A DNA stretch of 64,000 bases from Amycolatopsis sp. cg9 (GTDB lineage: Bacteria > Actinomycetota > Actinomycetes > Mycobacteriales > Pseudonocardiaceae): NCBI RefSeq assembly GCF_041346945.1, contig NZ_CP166850.1:5812501-5876500 (forward strand), read 5' to 3'. The translations under genes were made by a program, and so were the position numbers. The notes under the pieces were generated by a model, which had not been told where the DNA came from, ran no database searches, and saw only the letters and a list, made by a program, of their open reading frames with translations. The number at the start of each line of letters is the position of its first letter. Position 1 is the stretch's first letter. This document shows positions 39,480 through 48,032 of this stretch, one piece after another.

Positions 39480-39517
39480 GAAGGCCGGTGACGCACCCCC
39501 ACGCCTGAGGAGAAACG

Positions 39518-42133
39518 ATGGCCCGGGCCCTGCTCGCCGGCGGTGACGTGGTGCTCGTGCGCCCGTTGCGCCCGGCCGACACCGCCGAGGTGCTCGCCCT
39601 GCACACCAGGCTGACCCGGCAAGACACCTACTTCCGGTTCTTCGGCGCCCCGTCCGGGCTGGAGAAGCTGGCCGCCGGGATCGCCGCCGACCCGGGCCCC
39701 GGCCACTACGCCGTGGGCTGCTACTCGCGCGGCGAGCTCGTCGGCGTCGCCAACTACGAAGTGCTGGCCGACTCGGCCGACGCCGAAGTCGCGCTCGTCG
39801 TGGACGCGAAGATGCGGACCCAGGGCGTGGCGACCCTGCTGATGGAACACCTCGTCTCCCACGCCCGGAAGACCGGCCTGCGCCGGTTCCTCGCCGAGGT
39901 GCTCGCCGAAAACGCCAAGGTGCTCAACGTCTTCAAGGACCTCGGGCTCAGCTTCGAGGCGACCATCGGCGGTCCCGAGCGCGACGTCGTGATGACGCTC
40001 GACGAGGACTCCGCGTACCTGGACGCGGTGCTGAAGCGCGACTCGATCGCCGACGCGGCGAGCTTGGCGCACTTGTTCAAGCCGTCCTCGATCGCGGTGA
40101 TCGGCGCCGGCCGCCGCCCCGGCTCGGTGGGGCACGCGGTGCTGGCCAACCTGGCCTCGTCCGGCTACCGGGGTCCGGTCGAGGTGGTGAACCCGCACGC
40201 CCGCGCGATCCTCGGCGTGCCGTGCGTGCCTTCCGTCGCGGCGCTGAGCCGGACGCCCGAGCTCGCCGTGGTCTGCCTGCCCGCGGCCGCCGCGGCCGCC
40301 GCGGTCGAAGAGTGCGGCAGGCGCGGGGTCCGGGCGGTCGTCGTCATCTCCTCGGGGCTGACCGGTACCGAGCACGGCGACCGGGTCCGCGCGGCGGTGC
40401 GCGAGTACGGCCTGCGGCTGGTCGGCCCGAACTGCCTCGGCGTCCTGTCCACGGATCCGGCGTGCCCCTTCGACCTGACCTTCCTGGCCGCCGGCGTGAA
40501 GCCCGGCAACATCGGGGTCGTCACGCAGTCCGGCGGGGTCGGCATCGCCCTCGCCGAATCCCTCGGCGACCTCGGTCTCGGCATGTCGACGCTGGTCTCG
40601 ACGGGGGACAAGTACGACGTCAGCGGCAACGACCTGCTGATGTGGTGGACCGCCGACCTCCGCACCGAGCTGGTGGTGCTCTACCTGGAGTCCTTCGGCA
40701 ACCCCCGCAAGTTCGGCCGGCTGGCCCGGGGGCTCGCCCGCACCCGCCCGGTGCTCGCCGTCCGCTCCGGCAGCGGGGACACCGCCCAGCGCGCGGCCGC
40801 GTCGCACACCGCCGCCGCCGCGACCCCGGCGGTCACCCGGGACGCGCTCTTCGAGCAGGCCGGGGTCATCGCCGTCGACACCGTGGCGGAGCTGGTCGAC
40901 GTCATCGCCGGGCTGTCCTGGCAGCTGCTGCCGGGCGGGCGCCGGGTGGCCGTGGTCAGCAACGCCGGTGGCGCCGGGGTGCTGGCCGCCGACGCCTGCG
41001 AGCGGGAAGGCCTGGTGATGGCGGAGCTGTCCGAGGAGACCCGGAACCGGCTCGCGAAGGTGCTCCCGGCCGAGGCCGCGGTGCGCAACCCGGTCGACAC
41101 GACCGCGGCCGTCCCGCCGGCGGTGTTCGCCGACGCGCTGCGCGCGGTCCTCGCCGACGACGGCGTGGACGCGATCATCGCGGCGACCGTCCCGACCGCG
41201 GTCGGCGACCCGGGCACGTCGCTGGCCGGAGTCCTGCCGCCGGAGTACAAGACCGTCTTCGCCGTCCGGCCCGGGCAGCGGGCCCGCGTGGCACCGCTGG
41301 TGCCCGGGTCCGGGGTGACCGCCTGCTACGACGACCCGGCCGCGGCGGCCGCGGTGCTGGCCCGGCTCGTCCGGTACGAGGAGTGGCTGAACCGGCCCGA
41401 GGCCGGCGACCCGGCCGCCCCGCCGGCGGACCCGGACGCCCTGCGCGCGTTCGCCGCCGGGCGCGAAGGCTGGCTGCCGCCCGCGGACGCGGTCGAGCTG
41501 CTGCGCCTGGCCGGGATCCCGATGGTGGAGACCCACTACGTCGAAGCCGGCGACTCGATGGCCGCCGCGGCCGCCGACCTCGGGTCGCCGGTCGTGCTGA
41601 AGGCCGACGCCGACGGCCTGCTGCACAAGACCGCCGGTGGCGGAGTGCTGCTCGACGTGCACGGCGCCGACCGGATCCTGGAGGCGTTCCGGACCCTGCG
41701 GTCCCGCTTCGGCTCGGCCCTGCGCGGGGTCACGGTGCAGCCGATGGCCGAACCCGGCCGGGAACTGCTGGTCGGGGTGCGCTCGGACCCGGTGTTCGGG
41801 CCGCTGGTCGTGTTCGGCGTCGGCGGTGTCGACACCGACCTGATCGCCGACCACGCCGCCCGGCTCGCGCCGCTCACCGGCGCCGACGCGGACCTGCTGC
41901 TCGACGGCCTGCGCGCGTCGAAAACGCTGTGGGGGAGCGGGAAACTCGACCGGGCCGCCGTGCGCGAGCTGCTGCTGAACGTCAGCCGGCTGGCCGAGCT
42001 GGTCCCGGAGCTGGCCGAACTGGACCTCAACCCGGTCCGCGTGCGGTCCGACGGCTGCGTGGCGCTCGACGTCCGCGCCCGGCTGGAGCGGCTCACCGCG
42101 CCGGATCCGTTCTTGCGCGGGTTGCGGGACTGA
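39518..42133 (+). CDS. GNAT acetyltransferase fused to ADP-forming acyl-CoA synthetase
   Basis: An 871-residue fusion. An N-terminal GNAT domain (about 10-160, acetyl-CoA loop region MRTQGVATLLMEHL) is followed by a CoA-binding domain (PSSIAVIGAGRRPGSVGH), a ligase/flavodoxin-like domain with VVTQSGGVGIALAE and the catalytic-His-type region SHTAAAAT, and a C-terminal ATP-grasp (VVLKADADGLLHKTAGGGV, ending LDLNPVRV). Related Pat/Pka proteins acetylate lysines of acyl-CoA synthetases, and ADP-forming ligases make ATP from acyl-CoA. Placement before acetate kinase suggests ATP recovery under hypoxia. ATG 39518 follows GAGGAGA. Confidence 0.87.
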   Translation: MARALLAGGDVVLVRPLRPADTAEVLALHTRLTRQDTYFRFFGAPSGLEKLAAGIAADPGPGHYAVGCYSRGELVGVANYEVLADSADAEVALVVDAKMRTQGVATLLMEHLVSHARKTGLRRFLAEVLAENAKVLNVFKDLGLSFEATIGGPERDVVMTLDEDSAYLDAVLKRDSIADAASLAHLFKPSSIAVIGAGRRPGSVGHAVLANLASSGYRGPVEVVNPHARAILGVPCVPSVAALSRTPELAVVCLPAAAAAAAVEECGRRGVRAVVVISSGLTGTEHGDRVRAAVREYGLRLVGPNCLGVLSTDPACPFDLTFLAAGVKPGNIGVVTQSGGVGIALAESLGDLGLGMSTLVSTGDKYDVSGNDLLMWWTADLRTELVVLYLESFGNPRKFGRLARGLARTRPVLAVRSGSGDTAQRAAASHTAAAATPAVTRDALFEQAGVIAVDTVAELVDVIAGLSWQLLPGGRRVAVVSNAGGAGVLAADACEREGLVMAELSEETRNRLAKVLPAEAAVRNPVDTTAAVPPAVFADALRAVLADDGVDAIIAATVPTAVGDPGTSLAGVLPPEYKTVFAVRPGQRARVAPLVPGSGVTACYDDPAAAAAVLARLVRYEEWLNRPEAGDPAAPPADPDALRAFAAGREGWLPPADAVELLRLAGIPMVETHYVEAGDSMAAAAADLGSPVVLKADADGLLHKTAGGGVLLDVHGADRILEAFRTLRSRFGSALRGVTVQPMAEPGRELLVGVRSDPVFGPLVVFGVGGVDTDLIADHAARLAPLTGADADLLLDGLRASKTLWGSGKLDRAAVRELLLNVSRLAELVPELAELDLNPVRVRSDGCVALDVRARLERLTAPDPFLRGLRD

Positions 42134-42151
42134 GCCGGAGAGGAGAGAAGC

Positions 42152-43237
42152 GTGCGCGTGCTGACGGTGAACCCGGGTTCGTCGAGCGTGAAGGTGTCGC
42201 TGGTCGCCGACGGCGTGGCGGTCGGCTGGGCCGCCTGGGACCTGGCCGACCCCGCCGTGGTCGGGCAGGCGATCCGCCGGTGGTCCGAAGTGGACGCCGT
42301 AGCGGTGCGGTTCGTCCACGGCGGGTCGCAGACGGCCCCGGTGTGCGTCGACGACGCGCTGCTCGCCAACCTCGGGCGGCTCACTTCCCTGGCGCCCAAC
42401 CACCAGCCGCTGTCGCTCGAGGTGACCGGGGAAGTCCGCCGCCTCCTGCCGGACGTCCCGGTGGTGGCCTGCTTCGACACCGCGTTCCACGCCCGGATGC
42501 CCGAAGCCGCCGCGCGCTACCCGCTGCCGCGCGCGTGGACCGCGCAGAACCGCCTGCGCCGCTACGGGTTCCACGGCCTCTCCTGCCAGTACGCCTTGCA
42601 CCGCACCGGTGAACTGCTGAACCGGGCGCCGGACGGCCTGCAGCTGGTGTGTGCCCACGTCGGGGCCGGGGTGTCGGTGACGGCGATCCGCGACGGCCAC
42701 GGCGTCGACACCAGCATGGGCTTCACCCCGCTCGAGGGCGCCATGATGGCGACGCGGTCCGGTTCGATCGACCCCGGCCTGCTGCTGCACGTGATGCAGA
42801 CGGCGCCGATGACCGCGGCGGAGATGGCCGACGCCTTGTTCCACCGCTCGGGGCTGGCGGGGATGACCGGCACGAACGGCGATCTGCGGCGGGTCCTCGC
42901 GGCCGCCGCGCGCGGCGAGCACGACGCCGCGGTCGCCCTCGACGTCTACCGGCACCGGCTGCGGCGGGAGATCGGCGCGGCGGCGGCGAGCTTGTCCCGG
43001 CTGGACGCGGTCGTGTTCACCGGCGGGGTGGCCGAGCACCAGCCGGAGCTGATCACGTCCGTCATCGACGGGCTCGGGGTGCTCGGCCTGCGGGCCGGGA
43101 AGGTGCCCCACACCGAGGTCGACCGGATCGTCACCGGGGCCGGCTCACCGGTGCCCGCGCTGATCGTGGCGCCCCGGGAGGACCTGGAACTGGCCCGCGG
43201 CGCCGAAGCGGCGCTCGCCCGAGAGACCGTGAGGTGA
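42152..43237 (+). CDS. ackA: Acetate kinase-family enzyme
   Basis: A 361-residue ASKHA-fold kinase, shorter than the usual 390-400. Visible motifs are VNPGSSSVKVSL, VVACFDTAFH, RRYGFHGLS, CAHVGAGVSV, DTSMGFTPLEGAMMATRSG and VVFTGGVAEHQ. It interconverts acetyl phosphate with acetate and ATP. No phosphotransacetylase gene is adjacent; the ligase upstream could fill the acetyl-CoA side by another route. GTG 42152 follows GAGGAGA, 18 bp after the ligase stop, so they are one operon. Confidence 0.87.
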   Translation: MRVLTVNPGSSSVKVSLVADGVAVGWAAWDLADPAVVGQAIRRWSEVDAVAVRFVHGGSQTAPVCVDDALLANLGRLTSLAPNHQPLSLEVTGEVRRLLPDVPVVACFDTAFHARMPEAAARYPLPRAWTAQNRLRRYGFHGLSCQYALHRTGELLNRAPDGLQLVCAHVGAGVSVTAIRDGHGVDTSMGFTPLEGAMMATRSGSIDPGLLLHVMQTAPMTAAEMADALFHRSGLAGMTGTNGDLRRVLAAAARGEHDAAVALDVYRHRLRREIGAAAASLSRLDAVVFTGGVAEHQPELITSVIDGLGVLGLRAGKVPHTEVDRIVTGAGSPVPALIVAPREDLELARGAEAALARETVR

Positions 43238-43312
43238 CCCCGTGCCCGTCTTGCCGACCGAAGCGTCCTTCGGCGACGCCGCCTGCCGGGCCGCCGCGGG
43301 ACAGCCGGGCGG

Positions 43313-44041
43313 ATGACCGGGCTCGGCTTCCGCTGGGACGCCTCCGCCCGGGCCGTCCTCGGTGACGCGCTGGCGCGGCTGGGCCCGAACCGGTGCGTCG
43401 CGGAGGTCACGCCGGAGGAAGTCGTGCTGACCGAGCCGCTCACCCGGCGGGAGCGGGCGGGCAACGCTGCCCTGCTCGAATGCGGCGCGGCGCTGTCGAC
43501 CGTCTGGACCGTCCTGCGGGTGCTGGGCCGCGACCCGGTCGTGGCCTTCCCGCGGGACCCCGGACGGCCGGACATCGCCGCCGTCGTCCGGATCGGCGGC
43601 CCGCGCGGCCCGACGGCCGGGGAATGGGCGCGCTACCTCGCGCTGCGCGAGCCGGCGGAACCGGGACGCGGCACGGTGTCGCGGCCGGTCAGCCTCGCCG
43701 TGCTCAGCGCGCTGGCCGCCGACGACTTCTGGCCGGACACCGACGTCCGGCTCGTCCGCCCCGGCTGGGCTTCGACGCTCAAGCGGCTCGGCGCCGACCT
43801 CACCGGCCGGTCGGCCCTCCTCGTCACCACCCCGGGCGACACCCGCCGCCACCACGTCCTCGCCGGCGCCGCGCTCCACGCGACCCGGCTCGCCGCGGCG
43901 GTGCGCGGGTTCGCGTCCGAGCGGGTTCCGCTGATCTCCCTGGCGGCCGCCGAGCGGGCCCGCCACGCCGAAGTGCTGCGGGGAGTCCCGCAAGGGCTGC
44001 TGCTGGTCGGCCTCGCCACCCCGAACCGGCGGCGGGCGTGA
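43313..44041 (+). CDS. Divergent, shortened Acg-type protein
   Basis: A 242-residue protein. LLECGAALSTVWTVLRVLGRDP and VVAFPRDPGRPDIAAVVRIGG match the LLLSCGAALFNLRTAIHALG and FPRRDDPTLLAVVRPLG block of the Acg-type protein at 36041. The N-terminal HNTQPW motif is missing, and it is about 90 residues shorter, so FMN binding is doubtful. It follows acetate kinase at 75 bp. A 24-codon frame (GTG 43242 to TGA 43316) fills the gap and ends in an ATGA overlap with this start, which could couple translation. Confidence 0.6.
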   Translation: MTGLGFRWDASARAVLGDALARLGPNRCVAEVTPEEVVLTEPLTRRERAGNAALLECGAALSTVWTVLRVLGRDPVVAFPRDPGRPDIAAVVRIGGPRGPTAGEWARYLALREPAEPGRGTVSRPVSLAVLSALAADDFWPDTDVRLVRPGWASTLKRLGADLTGRSALLVTTPGDTRRHHVLAGAALHATRLAAAVRGFASERVPLISLAAAERARHAEVLRGVPQGLLLVGLATPNRRRA

Positions 44042-44054
44042 CGGCCACCCGGCC

Positions 44055-44085
44055 GCGGCCACCGTCCGGAATGGACGGTGGCCGC
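44055..44085. terminator. Bidirectional hairpin terminator
   Basis: GCGGCCACCGTCC (44055-44067) and GGACGGTGGCCGC (44073-44085) pair perfectly over 13 bp with a GGAAT loop. It lies between the convergent Acg-like and dehydrogenase genes and has no U tract, as is usual in high-GC actinomycetes. Confidence 0.8.
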
Positions 44086-44099
44086 CGTGCGGTGCCGGC

Positions 44100-45137
44100 T
44101 CAGCCGCGGAACAGCGCGACCTTCAGCGCGTTGCTGTCCTGCGGGTGGGCGAAGACGTCGTAGGCCTCGTCCATCTCGTCGAGCCCGAAGCGGTGGGTGA
44201 TGAAGCGGCTCGTGTCCAGCCGGCCCGCCGCGAGCATCCGCAGCAGCATCGGCGTGCTGGAGGTGTCGACCAGGCCCGTCGTGATCGTGACGTTCTTGAT
44301 CCACAGCTCCTCGAGGTGCAGCGTGGCCGGTGCGCCGTGCACGCCGACGTTCGCGACGTGCCCGCCGGGGCGGATCAGCTTCGCGCACAGTTCGAACGTC
44401 TCCGGGACCCCGACCGCCTCGATCGCGACGTCCGCGCCGAGCCCGCCGCTCGCCTCCGCCACCGTCGCCGCCGCGTCCTCCGGCCGCACCATCAGGTCGG
44501 CGCCGAACGACTTCGCCGCGTCGAGGCGGGCCGGTTCCTTGTCGACCACGATGACGGTCCCGGGGGAGAACAGCTGGGCGTTCGTGATCGCGGCGAGCCC
44601 GATCGGCCCGGCCCCGACGATCACCACCGTGTCACCGGGCTTGACCCCGCCGTTGCGGACGCCGACCTCGTAGGACGTCGGCACGATGTCGGCCAGCATC
44701 AGCGCCGACTCGTCGCTCACCCCGGCGGGCAGCACGTACGTCGACGTGTCGGCGAACGGCACGCGCGCGTACTCGGCCTGGACGCCGTCGGTCGTGTGCC
44801 CGAGGATCCAGCCACCGCCGCCGAGGCACTGGCCGTAGGCCGCGACCCGGCAGTACGCGCAGCGGCCGCACGCGGAAATGCACGACACCAGCACCTTGTC
44901 GCCGGTCTTGACGCCGGTCACGGCGGACCCGGTCTCGACGATCGTGCCGACCGCTTCGTGACCGAGGACCCGGCCGCGCTCGACCTCGGGCACGTCGCCC
45001 TTGAGGATGTGCAGATCGGTGCCGCAGATGGTGACCGCGTCGACCCGCACGACCGCGTCGGTGGGCGCGGCGAGCTGGGGTTCGGCGTGGTCGGTCCAGC
45101 TGCGCCGGCCGGGGCCGTCGTACACGAGTGCCTTCAT
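44100..45137 (-). CDS. Zinc-dependent alcohol dehydrogenase
   Basis: A 345-residue medium-chain dehydrogenase. Catalytic zinc ligands are in TICGTDLHI and LGHEAVG. Structural cysteines are in CISACGRCAYCRVAAYGQC. The NAD fold is VVIVGAGPIGLAA, followed by VVDKEPARLDAAKSFGAD. It resembles class III-like and isopropanol-type enzymes. ATG 45137 follows GGAAGGA. It lies downstream of the DoxX gene with a 67-bp gap on the same strand and may be expressed from the DevR-type promoter at 45860. Confidence 0.88.
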   Translation of the reverse strand: MKALVYDGPGRRSWTDHAEPQLAAPTDAVVRVDAVTICGTDLHILKGDVPEVERGRVLGHEAVGTIVETGSAVTGVKTGDKVLVSCISACGRCAYCRVAAYGQCLGGGGWILGHTTDGVQAEYARVPFADTSTYVLPAGVSDESALMLADIVPTSYEVGVRNGGVKPGDTVVIVGAGPIGLAAITNAQLFSPGTVIVVDKEPARLDAAKSFGADLMVRPEDAAATVAEASGGLGADVAIEAVGVPETFELCAKLIRPGGHVANVGVHGAPATLHLEELWIKNVTITTGLVDTSSTPMLLRMLAAGRLDTSRFITHRFGLDEMDEAYDVFAHPQDSNALKVALFRG

Positions 45138-45204
45138 CTTTCGTCCTTCCGGCAGGGGAACGGGCGCCCGCCGGCCGGCGGGCGCCCTGGGTGGGGGATC
45201 GCTT

Positions 45205-45798
45205 TCAGCGCAGCCACGCGCGGTCACCGACGGCGTCGGCCCAGCGGCGGCCGAGTCCCCAGGTGTGCCCCGCCGAGGCGGCGGCGAGCGCGATGAGGAC
45301 CAGCGCGTAGATGATGTGGTAGTCGATGATCGGGTTGGTGGAGTGCGTCGCTTCGCCGGTGCTCATGCTCTGCGCGAGCGGCCATTCGGCGGCCCACATC
45401 ATGAGCATCATCAGCGAGCCGGCGATGGCGCTCAGCCGCAGCCCGACCCCGGCGATCACGGCGATGCCGATGGCGCCCAGGCCGAGCATGAACAGCCAGT
45501 CGGCCCACCAGGTGCCGGCCCAGGTGTGGAACATCGACTCGAACGGGCCGGCGTGGACGTTGCTCAGGAAGCCCTTGGTCGGCGAGCCGCCGCTGAGCCA
45601 GGCGCCCTTCGCGGGAGTGGCGTAGCCGAGGCCGAACAGCTTGTCCAGGAACGCCCACAGGAAGATGAACCCGGTGGCGACCCGCAGGACGGCCAGCGAC
45701 TTCCCGGCGACCGTGGGGCCGGTGGTGAACTCGGGGATCGGCTTCGGTTCGGTGGCCCGGTGAACCGGGGTGTTCTTCTCATCCGGTCGGATGGACAT
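45205..45798 (-). CDS. DoxX/TQO-type membrane protein
   Basis: A 197-residue protein with a polar start and four membrane helices: LAVLRVATGFIFLWAFLDKLFGLGY is the DoxX signature, and GIAVIAGVGLRLSAIAG is a later helix. Relatives form the membrane part of thiosulfate:quinone oxidoreductase or act in redox homeostasis. The boxes at 45860 and 45882 with CAAACT at 45831-45836 (23 bp) fit a hypoxic promoter. Confidence 0.8.
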   Translation of the reverse strand: MSIRPDEKNTPVHRATEPKPIPEFTTGPTVAGKSLAVLRVATGFIFLWAFLDKLFGLGYATPAKGAWLSGGSPTKGFLSNVHAGPFESMFHTWAGTWWADWLFMLGLGAIGIAVIAGVGLRLSAIAGSLMMLMMWAAEWPLAQSMSTGEATHSTNPIIDYHIIYALVLIALAAASAGHTWGLGRRWADAVGDRAWLR

Positions 45799-45859
45799 GG
45801 GGAAACCTCCGTTCTTTCGGTGCTGCGGTCAGTTTGTTCCGGTGCCCGGCCGGTCTCTG

Positions 45860-45895
45860 GGGCCGAAGGTCACCGGCGGGGAGGCCCTTGGGCGC
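45860..45895 (-). promoter_or_regulatory. Paired DevR-type boxes upstream of the DoxX gene
   Basis: GGGCC-GAAG-GTCAC (45860-45873) and the weaker AGGCC-CTTG-GGCGC (45882-45895) start 22 bp apart. The minus-strand hexamer CAAACT (45831-45836) lies 23 bp away. The second box is degenerate and is called mainly on spacing and on its CTTG centre, which recurs in the cydA/devR pair. Confidence 0.6.
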
Positions 45896-45918
45896 CGGTT
45901 GCCGGGGACCGCCCGGAA

Positions 45919-45955
45919 AGGACCGAAGTCCTCGCACGGGGGAGGCGGAAGCCTC
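45919..45955 (+). promoter_or_regulatory. DevR-type palindromes upstream of the single-domain stress-protein gene
   Basis: AGGAC-CGAA-GTCCT (45919-45932) has perfectly complementary arms. GAGGC-GGAA-GCCTC (45942-45955) is a second perfect 5-4-5 palindrome 23 bp on. They lie 90-125 bp before ATG 46045. No standard -10 sits at 24 bp, so the transcription start is unclear. Confidence 0.55.
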
Positions 45956-46044
45956 GCGGTTCGGGCAGAACGACTGCTTCGCGCGAGAAGCGGAAAGCGT
46001 TACCTGGAGCGAAGAGACCTCTGGTGGGTGCGGAAGGAGCGGTG

Positions 46045-46530
46045 ATGACGGGAACAACCGCGAACGGCCGGATCGTGGTCGGCGTCGACGGATCGGAAAC
46101 CGGCGCGGCGGCCCTCGTCTGGGCGGTGGGGGAAGCGGAGACGAGCGGCGCGGAACTGGACGTCGTGACGGTCTGGCGGCACGACGTGATGCTCGACGAC
46201 CTCTCGGTGGGCCGGACCGTCGAAGAGGCGCGGATCGCGCACCGCCACGAGCTGGAGGCACTCGTCACGGCGGCGCTGCAGCACCACGCCGGGGTGGTCG
46301 CGCGGTGCGCGGCCCCGGACGGCGAGCCCGCCGACATCCTGGTCGAGCGCGCGAAGGACGCGACGATGCTGGTGGTCGGCAGCCACGGCAAGGGCAAGCT
46401 GCGCGAGGTCCTCGCCGGTTCGGTGAGCAGCGCGTGCCTGCGCCGGGCGACCTGCCCGGTGGTGGTGATCCCGCCGCCCGCGCGTTCCCCGGAAAGCCCG
46501 CTGGGCCGTCGGCTCGCCGAGCTGGCTTGA
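46045..46530 (+). CDS. Universal stress protein, single UspA domain
   Basis: A 161-residue single-domain Usp: IVVGVDGSETGAAALVWA at the start and GSHGKGKLREVLAGSVSS as the ATP loop, so nucleotide binding is expected. ATG 46045 follows GGAAGGAGC. It differs from the tandem Usp proteins of the island in size and loop sequence. A strong hairpin terminator follows. Confidence 0.9.
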   Translation: MTGTTANGRIVVGVDGSETGAAALVWAVGEAETSGAELDVVTVWRHDVMLDDLSVGRTVEEARIAHRHELEALVTAALQHHAGVVARCAAPDGEPADILVERAKDATMLVVGSHGKGKLREVLAGSVSSACLRRATCPVVVIPPPARSPESPLGRRLAELA

Positions 46531-46584
46531 CCCGGGCCGTTTGTCCATTGTGGACTATCGATCTCCTCCGGGCGTACCTCGGCG

Positions 46585-46611
46585 GCGGGCGGGCGGGGAT
46601 CGCCCGCCCGC
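46585..46611. terminator. Bidirectional hairpin terminator
   Basis: GCGGGCGGGCG (46585-46595) and CGCCCGCCCGC (46601-46611) are perfect 11-bp arms around GGGAT. The site separates the convergent stress-protein and SHOCT genes and can stop transcripts from both sides. Confidence 0.8.
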
Positions 46612-46617
46612 GCACCG

Positions 46618-46860
46618 TCATCTCGTCTTCGTGAGGGCGTCGCGGCGGCGTTCGTACTCCGCCTCGTCGATCTCGCCGCGGGCGAACCGCTCGTCGAGGA
46701 TCCGGCGGGCGTTCCCGTGGCCGCCCGGGGGCTGCGGGCCCCGCCGGGCCAGGACGACGGTCAGGCTGACGACCGCGGCCAGCACCAGCGTCATCAGCAC
46801 GAGCATGCCGATGCCACCGGCCCAGCCCATGGATCCGGTGTGGTGCCACCAATACGGCAT
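46618..46860 (-). CDS. SHOCT-domain small membrane protein
   Basis: An 80-residue protein with one membrane helix (MLVLMTLVLAAVVSLTVVLA) and a C-terminal SHOCT motif (ARRILDERFARGEIDEAEYERRRDAL). SHOCT motifs are short oligomerisation or interaction elements. It lies 13 bp downstream of the Acg-type gene and is probably co-transcribed from the same DevR-type promoter. Confidence 0.82.
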   Translation of the reverse strand: MPYWWHHTGSMGWAGGIGMLVLMTLVLAAVVSLTVVLARRGPQPPGGHGNARRILDERFARGEIDEAEYERRRDALTKTR

Positions 46861-46873
46861 GACGGCTCCTTTC

Positions 46874-47884
46874 CTAGTGGGCCTGGAAGTGCTTCGGGGG
46901 AGCTTCGAGGGGCTGCAGCACGTCGGCGAGACCGCGCCGCGGGGTGGCGGGCAGCGGGTCGGCGTTGGCGGGCGCCCAGCCGACGCGCAGCACCATCTGC
47001 GGGAACGAGCCGCCGGTGACCCGCTCGGTCACGGTTTCGCGGACGTCGGGCAGCTCCAGTGGCTCGGTCAAGGGGCACGACGCCAGGCCGAAGGCGTTCG
47101 CCGTCAGCAGCACGGCGCTGGTCGCCTCACCGGCGCGCAGGCGCGACATCCGGTCGTCGGAGGCGGTGCTCAGCACCAGCAGCACGGTCTCGTCGTCCTC
47201 GGCCTTGGCGTCGGGCGGCTGGGTCAGGAGCGGGTCGGCGAACGGGCGGGCGCGCAGGACGCCCGGGGTGTCGTCCGGGGCCGGGGTGTTGCGGGACGGG
47301 ACGCCGTCGGGCGAGACGTGGCGGCCGCTCCAGGCCGCGAGTTCGGTGCGGTAGGCGGGATCGGCGGCGTGGCGCCGCGACGCTTCCTCGATCGCGGTCG
47401 CCAGGTGGTGGCGCCCCGAGTTCTCGGCGACCTGCAGCACGGTCCCCTCCAGCGCGGCGGCCTTCGCCAGCGCTTCGACGTGCCCGCGCGGCACGGTCCA
47501 CGAGCTGTGCCGTCGCCGGTCGGTGCGTCGCCGCGGGATGGCCGCGGCCATGGCGATCTCGTCCTGCGACGGCTCGTGCCGGTGCAGCTTCACGGCCGCG
47601 AGGTGCCCGGGCTCGGCCGGGTTCGGCAGCCGGTGCACCGCCGCGGCCCAGCCGAGGGCGGCGAAGCCGATCCGGAGGTGGTGCAGGGCCGCGCCGCAGC
47701 TCAGCAGCAGGTCCCGGCCGTCCGGGTCGGTTTCGGGCAGCCGGCGGTCGTGGTCCGCGTACAGGTGCAGGGAGCTGTGGCCGATCCGCCAGCACCACGG
47801 CTGGGAGTTGTGCACCGACGGCGCGCGCAGCGCCATGGCCACCGCGGTCCGCACGGTGAATTCGTCCGGGAATCCTCGGTCCAT
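46874..47884 (-). CDS. Acg-family nitroreductase-fold protein
   Basis: A 336-residue Acg-type protein: MALRAPSVHNSQPWCWRIG, LLLSCGAALHHLRIGFAALG, IPRRRTDRR and the end TPRRGLADVLQPL. It is most like the protein at 36041 in overall layout. ATG 47884 is used because GAGGCAGG precedes it. Boxes at 47953 and 47975 and GACCGT (47923-47928) at exactly 24 bp give a complete promoter. Confidence 0.87.
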   Translation of the reverse strand: MDRGFPDEFTVRTAVAMALRAPSVHNSQPWCWRIGHSSLHLYADHDRRLPETDPDGRDLLLSCGAALHHLRIGFAALGWAAAVHRLPNPAEPGHLAAVKLHRHEPSQDEIAMAAAIPRRRTDRRRHSSWTVPRGHVEALAKAAALEGTVLQVAENSGRHHLATAIEEASRRHAADPAYRTELAAWSGRHVSPDGVPSRNTPAPDDTPGVLRARPFADPLLTQPPDAKAEDDETVLLVLSTASDDRMSRLRAGEATSAVLLTANAFGLASCPLTEPLELPDVRETVTERVTGGSFPQMVLRVGWAPANADPLPATPRRGLADVLQPLEAPPKHFQAH

Positions 47885-47952
47885 CGTCGGCCTGCCTCGG
47901 GTCGGGTTCTGCTGGCGGTCCGACGGTCGCACGCCGGTCCCGGACCGGGAGA

Positions 47953-47988
47953 GGGCCGGAGTGCCTTTGCCGCGGGGACTTTCGGTGC
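47953..47988 (-). promoter_or_regulatory. Paired DevR-type boxes, minus-strand unit
   Basis: GGGCC-GGAG-TGCCT (47953-47966) and GGGAC-TTTC-GGTGC (47975-47988) start 22 bp apart. On the minus strand GACCGT (47923-47928), followed by CGGAC, is 24 bp from the nearer box. The second box is the better match. Confidence 0.7.
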
Positions 47989-48032
47989 GCCGGCACCGCG
48001 CGCGTGTGCCTCGCCGGACACCTCGGGCGCTG

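Larger units (their letters stand above)
38861..39517. other. Long intergenic region with duplication and regulatory boxes
   Basis: 657 bp without a convincing gene. The left part holds a 100-bp-spaced direct duplication (38871-39040). The middle contains TAGCGT at 39242 flanked by GTGAC and GTCAC. The right part contains three DevR-type boxes and the GAGGAGA site of the next gene. An open frame at 38901-39233 has Arg/Ala composition unlike its neighbours and crosses the duplication, so it is not called. Confidence 0.6.

Noticed and set aside
43258..43273. Hairpin CCGAAG-CGTC-CTTCGG as a terminator or DevR box
   Set aside because: It is only six base pairs, lies inside a possible coupled frame, and lacks the GTCCC/GGGAC arms of the boxes.
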